Shown here: in pieces, positions 16,776 to 25,478 of the stretch
Numbering within the stretch: position 1 is the first letter of the stretch
Layout: every line of letters starts with the position of its first letter
Assembly (NCBI GenBank): GCA_964390005.1
Contig: CAYMGM010000006.1
Location: 1 to 64,000 of the forward strand
Direction: 5' to 3'
Source of the DNA: CAYMGM01 sp964390005
Lineage (GTDB): Bacteria; Pseudomonadota; Alphaproteobacteria; UBA9219
Length of the DNA: 64,000 nt
Made by a program: the position numbers and the translations under genes
Notes under the pieces: generated by a model
What the model was told of the DNA's origin: nothing
Database searches by the model: none
Seen by the model: the letters and a program-made list of their open reading frames with translations, nothing else

Positions 16776-17663
16776 CTAGCGAAACCAAACGATCAAGGCA
16801 GATCCCGCGACAAGCAAAAAGGTCGGCAGTATATGGTGGCGGGTCACTTTTTCGTTAAACATCAAAACGCCCAGCCCAAGACCAAAAAACGGCATCAAGC
16901 GCTTAAGCGCGAAAACTTCGCTGGCCTTGGCCGAAAGAAGAGCAACCGTCGCCGGACCATTTTCGAGTAAAGCAATACAACAACCCGACGCGACCATCAT
17001 ACCGAACAGCTTGGGGCCAAGGCCTTGCTGCTGCAAACGCTGAAGGGCTTTCCCTTCTCGGGCCAGAAAAACCAAAGGGACAAACCCAAGCGATATGCCT
17101 AAATGAAAAACGGCGGCGGCGAACAAACCGCTATGGACCTCATCAACGGCAACCCCCATATAAGGCGAAGAGATCGAAAAGCACAAAACCGTCACCGCAA
17201 AATAAGCCATGGCGCGTAGATTTTCACGATGCGGCATTTCTTTGGCCGTGAAGAAAACAGACCCCACGACGACAAAAAAAATCCCCGCCACCTGAAGGCC
17301 ATTCGGTAAAACGCCGCGCGCAAAATATTCAACGGGGATCATCCCCAAAGACGACACGGCAATAAAAGGTAAAAGCAAAGACAGCGGCGCGCGGTCCAAG
17401 GCCTTATAGGCCATCCAGACAGCCAAAATATTTGTCAAAATAACGATAAGCGCAGCCTGCCAAAACCGCGTCGTTAGCACTGGAAGAACCGCGCCGTTAG
17501 CAACCCAAAACATAAAGAAAAGAAGCAGGCCGGCAACAAGAAAGGAAACAACCCCCAGGCTATTATTGACGCCTTTGCTCTCCAGCGTTTTTTTCTTAAG
17601 CGCCCAGCCCAAGGCTTGGCCGAAGGCGGCCAAAAGCGCTAAAAAGATCCATGTATGCGCCAT
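16776..17663 (-). CDS. EamA/DMT-superfamily transporter
   Basis: The 295-residue integral membrane protein has about ten transmembrane helices in two EamA repeats. The second repeat ends with the characteristic segment around VALLSAKASEVFALKRLMPFFGLGLGVLMFNEKVT. Such proteins export metabolites or amino acids; the substrate is unknown. It is convergent with the pseudopilus operon with almost no gap. Confidence 0.82.
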   Translation of the reverse strand: MAHTWIFLALLAAFGQALGWALKKKTLESKGVNNSLGVVSFLVAGLLLFFMFWVANGAVLPVLTTRFWQAALIVILTNILAVWMAYKALDRAPLSLLLPFIAVSSLGMIPVEYFARGVLPNGLQVAGIFFVVVGSVFFTAKEMPHRENLRAMAYFAVTVLCFSISSPYMGVAVDEVHSGLFAAAVFHLGISLGFVPLVFLAREGKALQRLQQQGLGPKLFGMMVASGCCIALLENGPATVALLSAKASEVFALKRLMPFFGLGLGVLMFNEKVTRHHILPTFLLVAGSALIVWFR

Positions 17664-17690
17664 AACAGATTAACCGATTAGAGGCGTCTT

Positions 17691-18605
17691 TTACTGCGAT
17701 AAATATTGAATACGCTTTTGAACCTGCTCTGGCACGCCGTGGCGCAGCTGACGATAAAGCGACAACGCCATATCCTTTTGCCCGGCCCGGTCAAATAAGA
17801 TACCCAACGTTAAACGATACTGATCGTTGTCGGGCTCTGCCGCCAAAGCCTTCCACATTAAAGAAACGGCCTCGTCGCTTTGGCCGCTTCCTGCGCGCAC
17901 CTGCGCCAACGCTGCCTGCGCTGCGCCATTGGGCGCATGCGGTTCTGCCGCCATATCCTGTAAAGCGGCCAAGGCTTCGGGCGATCCCTCTTTCTGCAAG
18001 GCGGCAGCCCGCCCCCGAAAAGCCGCGCCATCCGACGGGTTTTCTTTTAGGCGCGCGGCAAAAAGATCAGCTGCCTTTGCGTAATTTCCAGCCTCTATCT
18101 GCGCTTGCGCTTCTTTGAGATTTTCTGGTCTCTCCTCAGCGACCCCAACGGGCTTCTTTTCATGACGCGGTTGCTGGCGCGTCAAACGCTTGGCAGAACG
18201 CGCTTTGACAGCGCGCTTTGCCTTCCGCGAAGAAGGCGCAGAGGTTTTCGTCTCATCTGCACCGGAAGATGAGGCCAGCTGAGCCTCATCATGCGACGCC
18301 CCTTTTTCAGCGTGCGTTTTTTCAGCATGCCCCGGCGTTGGCGCGGGAGCAGATAAAGCAATACCTTGAGGCTCATCCTCGACCTTACGGGAATGCTTGG
18401 CCGTATTTTTCTGCGGCGGTGTCGGGGCAACTTTCTCGGATGAGACAAGGATCTTCGGACTTGAAAACGCGCCACCAGCCTTGATGTCTTCACGCGCCCA
18501 AGCCGATACGTGGCTGGTCGAGATCCACGCCAAGCTGGCCAAACAAGCAATACGTAAAGCGCACGCGAAAGCGCCCTGATGACAAGAGAGAGATAAAGAA
18601 CGCAT
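17691..18605 (-). CDS. Exported TPR-repeat protein
   Basis: The 304-residue protein starts with a signal peptide (MRSLSLSCHQG... to VSAWA, about residue 36), then a Lys/Ser/Pro-rich disordered region to about residue 160. Three or four tetratricopeptide repeats follow (ENLKEAQAQIEAGNYAKAADLF, then further units). TPRs mediate protein contacts, here in the periplasm. I take the ATG at 18605 because it opens the signal peptide; a longer frame to 18722 is poor. No clear ribosome-binding site is visible. Confidence 0.72.
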   Translation of the reverse strand: MRSLSLSCHQGAFACALRIACLASLAWISTSHVSAWAREDIKAGGAFSSPKILVSSEKVAPTPPQKNTAKHSRKVEDEPQGIALSAPAPTPGHAEKTHAEKGASHDEAQLASSSGADETKTSAPSSRKAKRAVKARSAKRLTRQQPRHEKKPVGVAEERPENLKEAQAQIEAGNYAKAADLFAARLKENPSDGAAFRGRAAALQKEGSPEALAALQDMAAEPHAPNGAAQAALAQVRAGSGQSDEAVSLMWKALAAEPDNDQYRLTLGILFDRAGQKDMALSLYRQLRHGVPEQVQKRIQYLSQ

Positions 18606-18661
18606 GTGAATCGTCAGATCAAGGTCAAACCGAACCGCACGACAGAACGAACAAAGCGCCC

Positions 18662-18689
18662 GGGGGCAACGCCCCCTTGCCGTACGGCA
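18662..18689 (-). repeat. Hairpin and palindrome upstream of the TPR gene
   Basis: GGGGGC-AAC-GCCCCC (18662-18676) forms a very stable stem and is followed by the perfect palindrome TGCCGTACGGCA (18678-18689). Both lie in the untranslated region before the TPR gene, and neither is followed by a T run. They could be a leader structure or a protein-binding site. Confidence 0.45.
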
Positions 18690-18812
18690 GAAGAGGGCCT
18701 GTCTTAACCTGTTTCGCGTCAAAAGGCAAAGCTGCCGTTTATTTGTATGATTCCGAGCGTTTTTTCAGACGGTTTTGCAGCTGTCGCCCATCATAAGGTC
18801 GAATCGTTCACG

Positions 18813-19436
18813 TTAGAAAACAACAAAATGGGCCATAGCCCCAAAGCTTGCATAAAGCCAAAGGCTGGCAGCGGCGAGCCCATAGCCAGCCAGGATAAAA
18901 ACACCGTCGCGTTGAATAAGCCCCAACGAAAAGACAACGGCCCCCAGCGACGGCGGCAGATTCAAGAACGGCACAGGCAATGCAACCAAAAGCGACAAAA
19001 CAAGCGCCAAAATACTATGGACGCGATCGCCTTGCGGCGCTGCGGCAATAAAAGGCAGACGCGGCTTAATAAAAGGCTCGATAACCCCCAGCAGGCGCAT
19101 GCCAACATCCAGCCCGCGATCCAGCGTCGCAATAGCTATTTTTTGATTGCGGAGAAAAGACGGCAAAAAGGGCCGATGAAGTCCCGTCAGCATTTGCGCG
19201 GCAAAAACCAACATCGGCAGGCCAAACAGAAAGGAAAGTCCCGGCACCATAAAAAGCGCAAGATTTAACAAGGGTAGCAAAAAAAGAAGAAAAGCAAACC
19301 CGCGCACGCCAAAAGAGCGCAACAAGCGATCAACAGTAACCGTATCGGACTTTTCGTCATCCAAATCTTTACGCAAAGCGGCAATAAGAACGGACAAAGG
19401 CGCGCTTAAAGGGGGTGGCATCTGAGGCTCAGGCAA
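18813..19436 (-). CDS. ExoD-family membrane protein
   Basis: The 207-residue protein has the ExoD pattern: a short cytoplasmic N-terminus (LSVLIAALRKDLDDE), then hydrophobic blocks with GVRGFAFLLFLLPLLNL and LFGLPMLVFAAQML, and a C-terminal block with LPPSLGAVVFSLGLIQRDG. ExoD was first linked to exopolysaccharide synthesis in rhizobia, but the biochemical role remains unclear. No other polysaccharide genes are adjacent. It follows the F0 operon on the same strand but is separated from it by a terminator. Confidence 0.85.
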   Translation of the reverse strand: MPEPQMPPPLSAPLSVLIAALRKDLDDEKSDTVTVDRLLRSFGVRGFAFLLFLLPLLNLALFMVPGLSFLFGLPMLVFAAQMLTGLHRPFLPSFLRNQKIAIATLDRGLDVGMRLLGVIEPFIKPRLPFIAAAPQGDRVHSILALVLSLLVALPVPFLNLPPSLGAVVFSLGLIQRDGVFILAGYGLAAASLWLYASFGAMAHFVVF

Positions 19437-19491
19437 GAGGTCTCCTTATCTTTGTCACGAACTTTGCCGCGCCAGCGCCAAGCCTCGGGCC

Positions 19492-19521
19492 AAAAAAAAC
19501 GCCGCCTGATAAGGGCGGCGT
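19492..19521 (-). terminator. Intrinsic terminator of the F0 ATP synthase operon
   Basis: GACGCCGCC pairs with GGCGGCGT over a seven-base loop, followed on the minus strand by eight T residues. It lies directly after the stop of atpF. Confidence 0.9.
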
Positions 19522-19532
19522 CTCTAAAACGT

Positions 19533-20054
19533 TTAGGCGATTTTTCCTTTAACGGCTGGCGCAAAGGAAATAACCTCGGCAACAGCTTTTTCAGCGACAC
19601 GCGCCTGCGTCTCCGCATCGATTTTCTCAGCCAAGGCCTTTTGCGCAGCGGTCACCGCCTGATGAATGATTTCAGCCTTAACGGCAACCATCGCTTCTTT
19701 CTCAGCAGCGGCGATACGTTGCAGTGCTTTTTGTTCGTTACGCTCTAACGTTTTACGAATCTCTTCTTCCGCTTCGTGATGCAAACGTACCGCGTCCATC
19801 TTCGCTTGCGTGACAATACGCGACGCTTCGGCTAACGCCTTTTTCTCTTCTTCCCGGCAATCAGCCAAAGTCGCAGCAGCCTCAGCTCTTAACTGGCGCG
19901 CATTTTCCAATTCATCGCGGATTTTGGCAATCTCGGCATCCAAGACGCCAACGACAGGCTTTCCACCCAGTTTGACGGCAAAATACATAAAGATAGCGCA
20001 AGCTGCCGAATACCAAAGCATCGGATTGCTAAGAAGGCTGTGTTCCTCGGACAT
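19533..20054 (-). CDS. atpF: ATP synthase F0 subunit b
   Basis: The 173-residue protein has one N-terminal membrane helix (about 12-30, MLWYSAACAIFMYFAV) and a long charged coiled coil, the peripheral stalk of the F0 sector. It is paired with a b' gene upstream, as in alphaproteobacteria, where b and b' form a heterodimer. The ATG at 20054 is preferred over 20069 because AGAGG lies seven to eight bases before it. Confidence 0.93.
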   Translation of the reverse strand: MSEEHSLLSNPMLWYSAACAIFMYFAVKLGGKPVVGVLDAEIAKIRDELENARQLRAEAAATLADCREEEKKALAEASRIVTQAKMDAVRLHHEAEEEIRKTLERNEQKALQRIAAAEKEAMVAVKAEIIHQAVTAAQKALAEKIDAETQARVAEKAVAEVISFAPAVKGKIA

Positions 20055-20093
20055 AGGGGCCTCTTTCAATGCATCAAAAGTTAAAGGCGCTTT

Positions 20094-20630
20094 TTAAACA
20101 GCGCCGAAACCGGACAAAACCTTGTTGACGATATCGCGCGCCAATTCATCGGCCATGCGCGGCGCATCTTTCAGCGTCTCGGCCTTCATGGTCGCGATTT
20201 TCTTTTCGGCGGCATCAATGCGCACCATCAAATCTTTTTGCAGCTCAGCATTACGCTGTTCGGCTTCTTTGCGAGCATCGGCTAAAATGCCTTCGACCGT
20301 CTTGTCGGCTTCGTCGCGCGCATTTGCCAAATTCTTTTCGAATTCCTGCCGGGTCTGTTCCGCCGTTTCGCTGGCTTGCTTGGCCGCGTACAGATCGGTA
20401 TCCAAGATCTGGCGTCTGTTCCCCTGCGTTTCCTGAAACGCAGGGACAAGCCACGCGCGCATCACAATGAAAAGCAGGGGAAAACAGATAACCAGCCAGA
20501 AAAGCAGGTCGGGATAGAACGAAGCATCAAGCTGCGGCAAGCCTTTCTTCACTTCTTCCTCGGCGAAAGCCGGTAAAGAAACGAGCAAAGATCCAAAAAT
20601 TGCCGAAGAGAAAATGCCTGTCTTTTTCAT
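20094..20630 (-). CDS. atpF': ATP synthase F0 subunit b'
   Basis: The 178-residue second stalk subunit has an N-terminal, possibly cleaved, hydrophobic segment (IFSSAIFGSLLVSLPAFA), a membrane helix (about 42-60, LLFWLVICFPLLFIVM) and a coiled coil. The extra N-terminal segment is typical of b' proteins. It lies between the c and b genes, the standard order. Confidence 0.92.
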   Translation of the reverse strand: MKKTGIFSSAIFGSLLVSLPAFAEEEVKKGLPQLDASFYPDLLFWLVICFPLLFIVMRAWLVPAFQETQGNRRQILDTDLYAAKQASETAEQTRQEFEKNLANARDEADKTVEGILADARKEAEQRNAELQKDLMVRIDAAEKKIATMKAETLKDAPRMADELARDIVNKVLSGFGAV

Positions 20631-20655
20631 GACCCGACCGCTTTTCTAGTAAAGG

Positions 20656-20886
20656 TTACGCCGCGAAGATCAGAAGAGCCGCAACCGCGAAGCTCATCAG
20701 AAGAACGAGTTCGACAGCCGCGAAGCCGACGAAGCCGACCATACGCAGTTTGCCGTCCGTGGCGGGGTTACGCGCAATGGCGTTCAGCCAGGTCGAGAAC
20801 ACAACGCTCAAGCCATAGCCAGCGCCGAAAGCGCCACCGATCATGGTCAAGGCAACGCCCAAAAATTTTACTGCTGCTGCATCCAT
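20656..20886 (-). CDS. atpE: ATP synthase F0 subunit c
   Basis: The 76-residue rotor-ring subunit has two membrane helices, the polar loop ARNP (38-41) and the proton-binding Glu59 in the second helix (FAAVELVLLMSF). The first helix holds GGAFGAGYG, the glycine pattern for ring packing. A Glu without the sodium-binding ligand set suggests proton coupling. Confidence 0.96.
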   Translation of the reverse strand: MDAAAVKFLGVALTMIGGAFGAGYGLSVVFSTWLNAIARNPATDGKLRMVGFVGFAAVELVLLMSFAVAALLIFAA

Positions 20887-20945
20887 TTTAGAAACTCCCT
20901 TATCTGGTTGGTTAGGTTCAGGTTAAACGTACTGCGGCCTTTTCG

Positions 20946-21698
20946 TTAATGCATCTCGATAGCATCGCGGAGATAGACCGAGCTGAGGATTGTGAAGATG
21001 TACGCCTGCAAGAAAGCGACGAACACTTCAAAAGCCACAATGATAATGTCGAGAATAACAGGGAAGACCCCCGAAAACCCGACAAGCCCCTGCGTTGCGA
21101 CCATGGCTGCCATGCCCGCGAACACCTTCAGCAGAATATGCCCGGCCAACATGTTGGCGAAAAGACGGAGGGCAAGACTGCAAGACCGGATCCAGAAAGA
21201 GATAAACTCAAGCACCGCGATAAACGGCGCCAGAGCCCCGGGCACGCCCGAGGGAAGGAAAACATGAGCGAAGTGCGCGCCGTGCCGCTTAAAGCCACTG
21301 CCCATCACGGTGAAAAGAACAGTCAGGGCTAGAACGAGGTTCACGATCAATTGTGCCGTCACGGTGTACATGAAGGGCACAAGACCGAGCAAATTACACA
21401 TCAAGATGAACATAAAGATCGTCAAGATGAAGGGCAAAAAGGCCGCCGACTTGGGGCCCGCCGCTTCTGTCAGCGTATTGGCGATCACGTTATAGAACAT
21501 CTCGGCAAGGATCTGCCAACGCCCAGGCACAACGGCTTTGCGGCGAATGGAAAGGCCAAAGAAAGCGGTCGTCAAAAAGACGGCCATCACCATGCCCAGC
21601 GAGGCATTGGTAAAAGAAACCTGATGCTGACCGACCGAAAACAGGGCGGGGAAAATGTCATGAATTTCGAATTGTTCAATTGGCGAATGCATGCCCAT
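20946..21698 (-). CDS. atpB: ATP synthase F0 subunit a
   Basis: The 250-residue membrane protein forms the proton half-channels. The essential arginine is Arg178 in SLALRLFANMLAGH, and the C-terminal helix has FEVFVAFLQAYIFTIL. An upstream AAGGGG supports the ATG at 21698; a second in-frame ATG lies six bases downstream. It is second in the atpI-atpB-atpE-b'-b operon. Confidence 0.96.
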   Translation of the reverse strand: MGMHSPIEQFEIHDIFPALFSVGQHQVSFTNASLGMVMAVFLTTAFFGLSIRRKAVVPGRWQILAEMFYNVIANTLTEAAGPKSAAFLPFILTIFMFILMCNLLGLVPFMYTVTAQLIVNLVLALTVLFTVMGSGFKRHGAHFAHVFLPSGVPGALAPFIAVLEFISFWIRSCSLALRLFANMLAGHILLKVFAGMAAMVATQGLVGFSGVFPVILDIIIVAFEVFVAFLQAYIFTILSSVYLRDAIEMH

Positions 21699-21818
21699 CT
21701 GAATGACCCCTTAATGGTCGAAGCGTTTCATTGTGACAAGCGGCGCAGCCGGAAAGGCTTTGACGCTTATGGCGAACGGAACAGAAAACCTAAAAGTCGG
21801 ACACAGGCCCTTCCCTGC

Positions 21819-22160
21819 TTATTCTTTTGCATTGTCTGTCTTGTTGTCCGTCTTGTCGTCCCCATCGCTTTGCGCAAGAAGCCGCGCAAGACGCAACATG
21901 GCACTACAAAAACCCAAAACAAGAAAGGTCAACATGCCCCAAGGCTGCCACCCCAAAGCCCGGTCCAAAGCCCAACCGATTAAGATCGCGGTCAAAATCG
22001 TCGCGACAAAATCGCCGCCGATCCGCATCATTTGCGCCGCCACGCCGCGAACTGATTCTTGCTTGTCCGCGTCTTGTTCTGGCGCCTTTACGTCGGTTTG
22101 AGCCTTTAAAATCCGTGCCTTAAGCGCGTCGAGTTTGTCTTGTTTACTCTTCAAAGACAT
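21819..22160 (-). CDS. atpI: ATP synthase-associated protein AtpI
   Basis: The 113-residue protein has two membrane helices around FVATILTAILIGWALD and WGMLTFLVLGFCSAML, the AtpI/AtpZ pattern. AtpI helps assemble the c-ring and may move magnesium. The ATG at 22160 is preferred over an upstream TTG. It opens the F0 operon, as usual in alphaproteobacteria. Confidence 0.85.
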   Translation of the reverse strand: MSLKSKQDKLDALKARILKAQTDVKAPEQDADKQESVRGVAAQMMRIGGDFVATILTAILIGWALDRALGWQPWGMLTFLVLGFCSAMLRLARLLAQSDGDDKTDNKTDNAKE

Positions 22161-22331
22161 AGCCCCACACGCCCAATTCTGATGAGACAACCGCGCGCAA
22201 AGTAAGAGGCCTTGGCGGCGAAGTCAAGAAGGATTAAAGATAGTTTACCCCTTGTGGAAAAGCCCGGCCCTTACGCAAAAGGCTTCCAAGCGGATTTCTT
22301 TAAAAACAACGTGATTTTAAGGACCTTTTTC

Positions 22332-22718
22332 ATGATTCCAACCGTTCGCGCGCCTCTTTCATTCCGAGCCATTGTCCTGGGCGATGATCACAGTCTTTTT
22401 GCCACGTTTGAAGACGCCTTTGGGCGGATTGTTCCTCTTTCGCCCTTTGAGATGGCGGGGGTTGCGGCGACGTCTCTTTTAGATGCGATTCTTTACGAAG
22501 CGACAGACGGCGATCAGATCGAAGCGCTCAGGTACCGCCTTGTCGCCAGCCGCATGCAACACGCGATAGGCCTCCTTAAAAGGGTCCAAGGCTACACGAT
22601 GTGGGGCCCGTTGCAGCTAACGCCCAGCTCTTGTGAAAAGCGCTTTGGCATGGGATCGGCCAAGCTACGGCGTCAAGCAGGCCTGCCTGTCAAGCCCGCC
22701 CGCTCAACCTTAGGCTAG
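22332..22718 (+). CDS. Small protein of unknown function
   Basis: This 128-residue protein is not recognised. The start at 22332 has AAGGA eight bases upstream; the longer frame from 22212 lacks such support. The sequence looks soluble and mixed alpha/beta with no obvious catalytic motif. It is divergent from atpI and convergent with cydB. Confidence 0.55.
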   Translation: MIPTVRAPLSFRAIVLGDDHSLFATFEDAFGRIVPLSPFEMAGVAATSLLDAILYEATDGDQIEALRYRLVASRMQHAIGLLKRVQGYTMWGPLQLTPSSCEKRFGMGSAKLRRQAGLPVKPARSTLG

Positions 22719-22803
22719 GGGGCCGGGCTTTAGGCTCAAGAGCCGTCCTTTCAAGCAAACAGGCGCATACCCCAGCGGCCAGAGCGTCCCCCAACAAACG
22801 CCC

Positions 22804-22821
22804 CCGGCGGCACGCCGGTTA
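22804..22821 (-). terminator. Weak terminator-like hairpin after cydB
   Basis: CCGGCG-GCA-CGCCGG (22804-22818) directly follows the cydB stop codon. The downstream T run on the minus strand is poor (GCGTTTGTTGG), so termination may be inefficient or Rho-dependent. Confidence 0.4.
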
Positions 22822-23829
22822 TTCGTAGACCATGTCAACTTTGCCCCAGAAGACCCGGTAGGCAAAGAAGGTGTAGGCGAAAAGAACCGGCAAGACGATC
22901 AGCGCCCCAACCAAGATGAACATCAGCGATTCAGGAGCCGCCGCGCCTTGGAAGATCGTCATCTGATCGGGAACGATATAGGGATAAAAGCTATAGGCCA
23001 GCCCCACCATGCACATGACAAAAATGCCTGCTGTCATGGCAAAAGGATGCCAAACGCCCGTCGGCTTTTCTTGGCGAGCCATGCGCTTGATCGCCATCTC
23101 GACCCCCGACACTAAAAGCGCCGTGATCAAGGGGAAAGGCAGCATGTAATAAATCTCGGGGATCGAAAACCATTTGTCCAAGATCCGTACACTGGAAAGC
23201 GGCGTCGCACCCGAGATCAAAACAATCCCCGCCGCAGTGCCCCACAGGGCCGTACGCGCCCAACCGATAGCCTTTTTCTGCAAAGCGCCTTCGGTTTTCA
23301 TGATCAACCAACCAGCGCCAATCAAACTATAAGCCGCGACAACGCAAACGGCGACAAGCAGCGAAAACAGCGTCGCGACGAGCGAATGTTCAAACCCCAG
23401 CACATAGCTGCCCATCATGTAGCCTTGGGTCAGGGCGACGACAAGCGAGCCGACAAAAAACAAGCGGTTCCATCTATCCTTGTTTTCGGGCTTCACCTTG
23501 GCGCGAAAATCAAAAGCGACGCCGCGCAAAATAAGGCCAATCAGCATCAGCGCGACCGGCAGATAAAGATTGCCCAGTACCACGCCTTGCGCCATCGGAA
23601 AAGCGACCAGCAGCAAGCCAACGCTTAAAACAAGCCAAGTCTCGTTCGCATCCCAAAAGGGACCGATCGAGGCGATCATCGTGTCTTTTTCATCCGCCGT
23701 CGCGCCGCGCATCAAAATGCCGACGCCAAGATCATAGCCGTCTAAAACGGCATAAACCACGACAGCCACCCCCATCAGAAGCCCAAAAACGAGGGGCAGC
23801 CATTGGCCGTTTTGAAAGATCTCGATCAT
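22819..23829 (-). CDS. cydB: Cytochrome bd-type quinol oxidase subunit II
   Basis: The 336-residue membrane protein has the N-terminal pattern WLPLVFGLLMGVAVVVYAVLDGYDLGVGIL and WDANETWLVL, typical of subunit II. With CydA it forms a quinol oxidase that reduces oxygen without pumping protons. It follows cydA by 43 bases in one operon. Confidence 0.95.
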   Translation of the reverse strand: MIEIFQNGQWLPLVFGLLMGVAVVVYAVLDGYDLGVGILMRGATADEKDTMIASIGPFWDANETWLVLSVGLLLVAFPMAQGVVLGNLYLPVALMLIGLILRGVAFDFRAKVKPENKDRWNRLFFVGSLVVALTQGYMMGSYVLGFEHSLVATLFSLLVAVCVVAAYSLIGAGWLIMKTEGALQKKAIGWARTALWGTAAGIVLISGATPLSSVRILDKWFSIPEIYYMLPFPLITALLVSGVEMAIKRMARQEKPTGVWHPFAMTAGIFVMCMVGLAYSFYPYIVPDQMTIFQGAAAPESLMFILVGALIVLPVLFAYTFFAYRVFWGKVDMVYE

Positions 23830-23872
23830 ACGCGTCTTCCTTTCCCGTTATTCTGCGCTATCGCGTCAAAGC

Positions 23873-25183
23873 CTAGTGAACCGCGCGCTCGCCCTTGGCC
23901 GCCATATGGAACAAGGTCCCAATAAAGGCCGAAAGCAAAGCGATATAAACGGCGACATACATAGCAAGCGTCAGCCCAATCATCGGCGCGGGCGTCTTGG
24001 TCGCCGCGTCGGCAATGGTCAACACGCCATTGACCAACCACGGGCCACGCCCGATTTCGGTCACATACCAACCGGCAATGGTCGCAAGCCACCCCGAAAA
24101 AGTCATAGCCACCAGAAAGCGCGCCAAAAGCGGCGTGATATCTTTCCGTCGCCACAGCGCGCCAGCCCCCCACCACGCTGCTAAAACCATCAGCCCCCCA
24201 AGCCCCACCATCACGCGGAAGCCCCAAAACACGGGCGCGACAGGCGGGTGGTTGCCTTGGAAATCATTCAGCCCTTTGACTTCCCCATTCATGTCGTGGC
24301 GCAAAATCAAGCTGGCCATTTTAGGAATCTCGATCGCGAACAGATTCTTTCTCTCTTGCTCGCTGGGCATGCCGAACAACACCAGCGGCGCGCCAGACGT
24401 TGTCTCCCACAAGCCTTCCATCGCGGCAACTTTCTGTGGCTGATATTCCAGCGTGTTCAGCCCATGTTGATCGCCCATAAAGATTTGAAGCGGGATCAAA
24501 AGCGCCGCAATATAGACGCCTGTTTTCAAAGCCGCCATGACAGCTGGCCCTTTGTCGCCGCGCAGCCAACGATAGGCCGAGATCCCGGCCACAAGGAACG
24601 AGGCCGTCAGCCCTGACGCCATCAGCATATGAATCATCCGGTACGGCATCGACGGATTGAACATCACGGCGATCCAATCGGTAGCGTGCGCTTGCCCATT
24701 GATCATCTCAAACCCGGCAGGGGTTTGCATCCAGCTGTCCAGCGCCAAAATCCAAAAAGCCGAGACGGTCGTTCCAAAAGAGACAAGGAAGGTCGCAATC
24801 GTATGGACGCGGTTGGACACGCGATGGAACCCAAACAGCATGACGCCCAAGAAGGTCGCTTCCAGGAAGAAGGCGGTTAAAACCTCATATCCCAGCAAGG
24901 GCCCGGCGATATTGCCAACGGTTTCCATATATTTCGGCCAGTTGGTGCCAAACTGGAAGGACATGGTGATGCCGCTGACCACGCCGACGGCAAAGCACAA
25001 AGCAAAGATCTTGGTCCAGAAGAAATAGGCGTCGATCCATTTCTTGTCGTTGGTTTTGCCATAGCGGGCTTTGAAGAAATAAAGGATCCAGCCCAAAGCG
25101 ATCGTGATCGACGGGAACAGAATATGGAAAGTGATGTTCGCCGCAAACTGCATGCGCGAAAGGATAACCGGATCAAGCGTCAT
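23873..25183 (-). CDS. cydA: Cytochrome bd-type quinol oxidase subunit I, short Q-loop form
   Basis: The 436-residue protein carries the heme-ligand region near its start (LSRMQFAANITFH, His20), GYEVLTAFFLEATFLG and EIGRGPWLV. E. coli CydA is about 520 residues; the shorter length reflects a short Q loop, as in the cyanide-insensitive oxidases (CioA) of Pseudomonas and many alphaproteobacteria. No cydX or cydDC is adjacent. Confidence 0.95.
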   Translation of the reverse strand: MTLDPVILSRMQFAANITFHILFPSITIALGWILYFFKARYGKTNDKKWIDAYFFWTKIFALCFAVGVVSGITMSFQFGTNWPKYMETVGNIAGPLLGYEVLTAFFLEATFLGVMLFGFHRVSNRVHTIATFLVSFGTTVSAFWILALDSWMQTPAGFEMINGQAHATDWIAVMFNPSMPYRMIHMLMASGLTASFLVAGISAYRWLRGDKGPAVMAALKTGVYIAALLIPLQIFMGDQHGLNTLEYQPQKVAAMEGLWETTSGAPLVLFGMPSEQERKNLFAIEIPKMASLILRHDMNGEVKGLNDFQGNHPPVAPVFWGFRVMVGLGGLMVLAAWWGAGALWRRKDITPLLARFLVAMTFSGWLATIAGWYVTEIGRGPWLVNGVLTIADAATKTPAPMIGLTLAMYVAVYIALLSAFIGTLFHMAAKGERAVH

Positions 25184-25268
25184 GGAAACCTCGAACGGAA
25201 AGATCGAAGAAAGAAAGAGGTTCCTTTAAAAGACGACAGAACTGGTTACCAGAAGGTTAAGAAGAACG

Positions 25269-25478
25269 TTATTTAGGCCTATTTGTATGGCCCTCAACTG
25301 GCGGCCTCTCGCCAACAAGCTCTTGCGCGGCCCTTTCCTGCTTATATTTCCAAGCGGCCACGCCAATAGCCAGCGCAGGCAAAACAACCAGCGAGGCCAC
25401 GCCAATGATCAAGCAAATCTTGACAAAGCGCGGCACGGGCTGGCTTTTGTTTTTTTCTTCTGCGTCGTTTTTTGCCAT
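25269..25478 (-). CDS. Small single-pass membrane protein coupled to ahcY
   Basis: The 69-residue protein has a charged N-terminus, one membrane helix (about 21-43, ICLIIGVASLVVLPALAIGVAAW) and a short hydrophilic tail. Its ATG overlaps the ahcY stop (TAATG), so translation is probably coupled. It lies between ahcY and cydA on the same strand. It is not recognised and its role is unknown. Confidence 0.6.
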   Translation of the reverse strand: MAKNDAEEKNKSQPVPRFVKICLIIGVASLVVLPALAIGVAAWKYKQERAAQELVGERPPVEGHTNRPK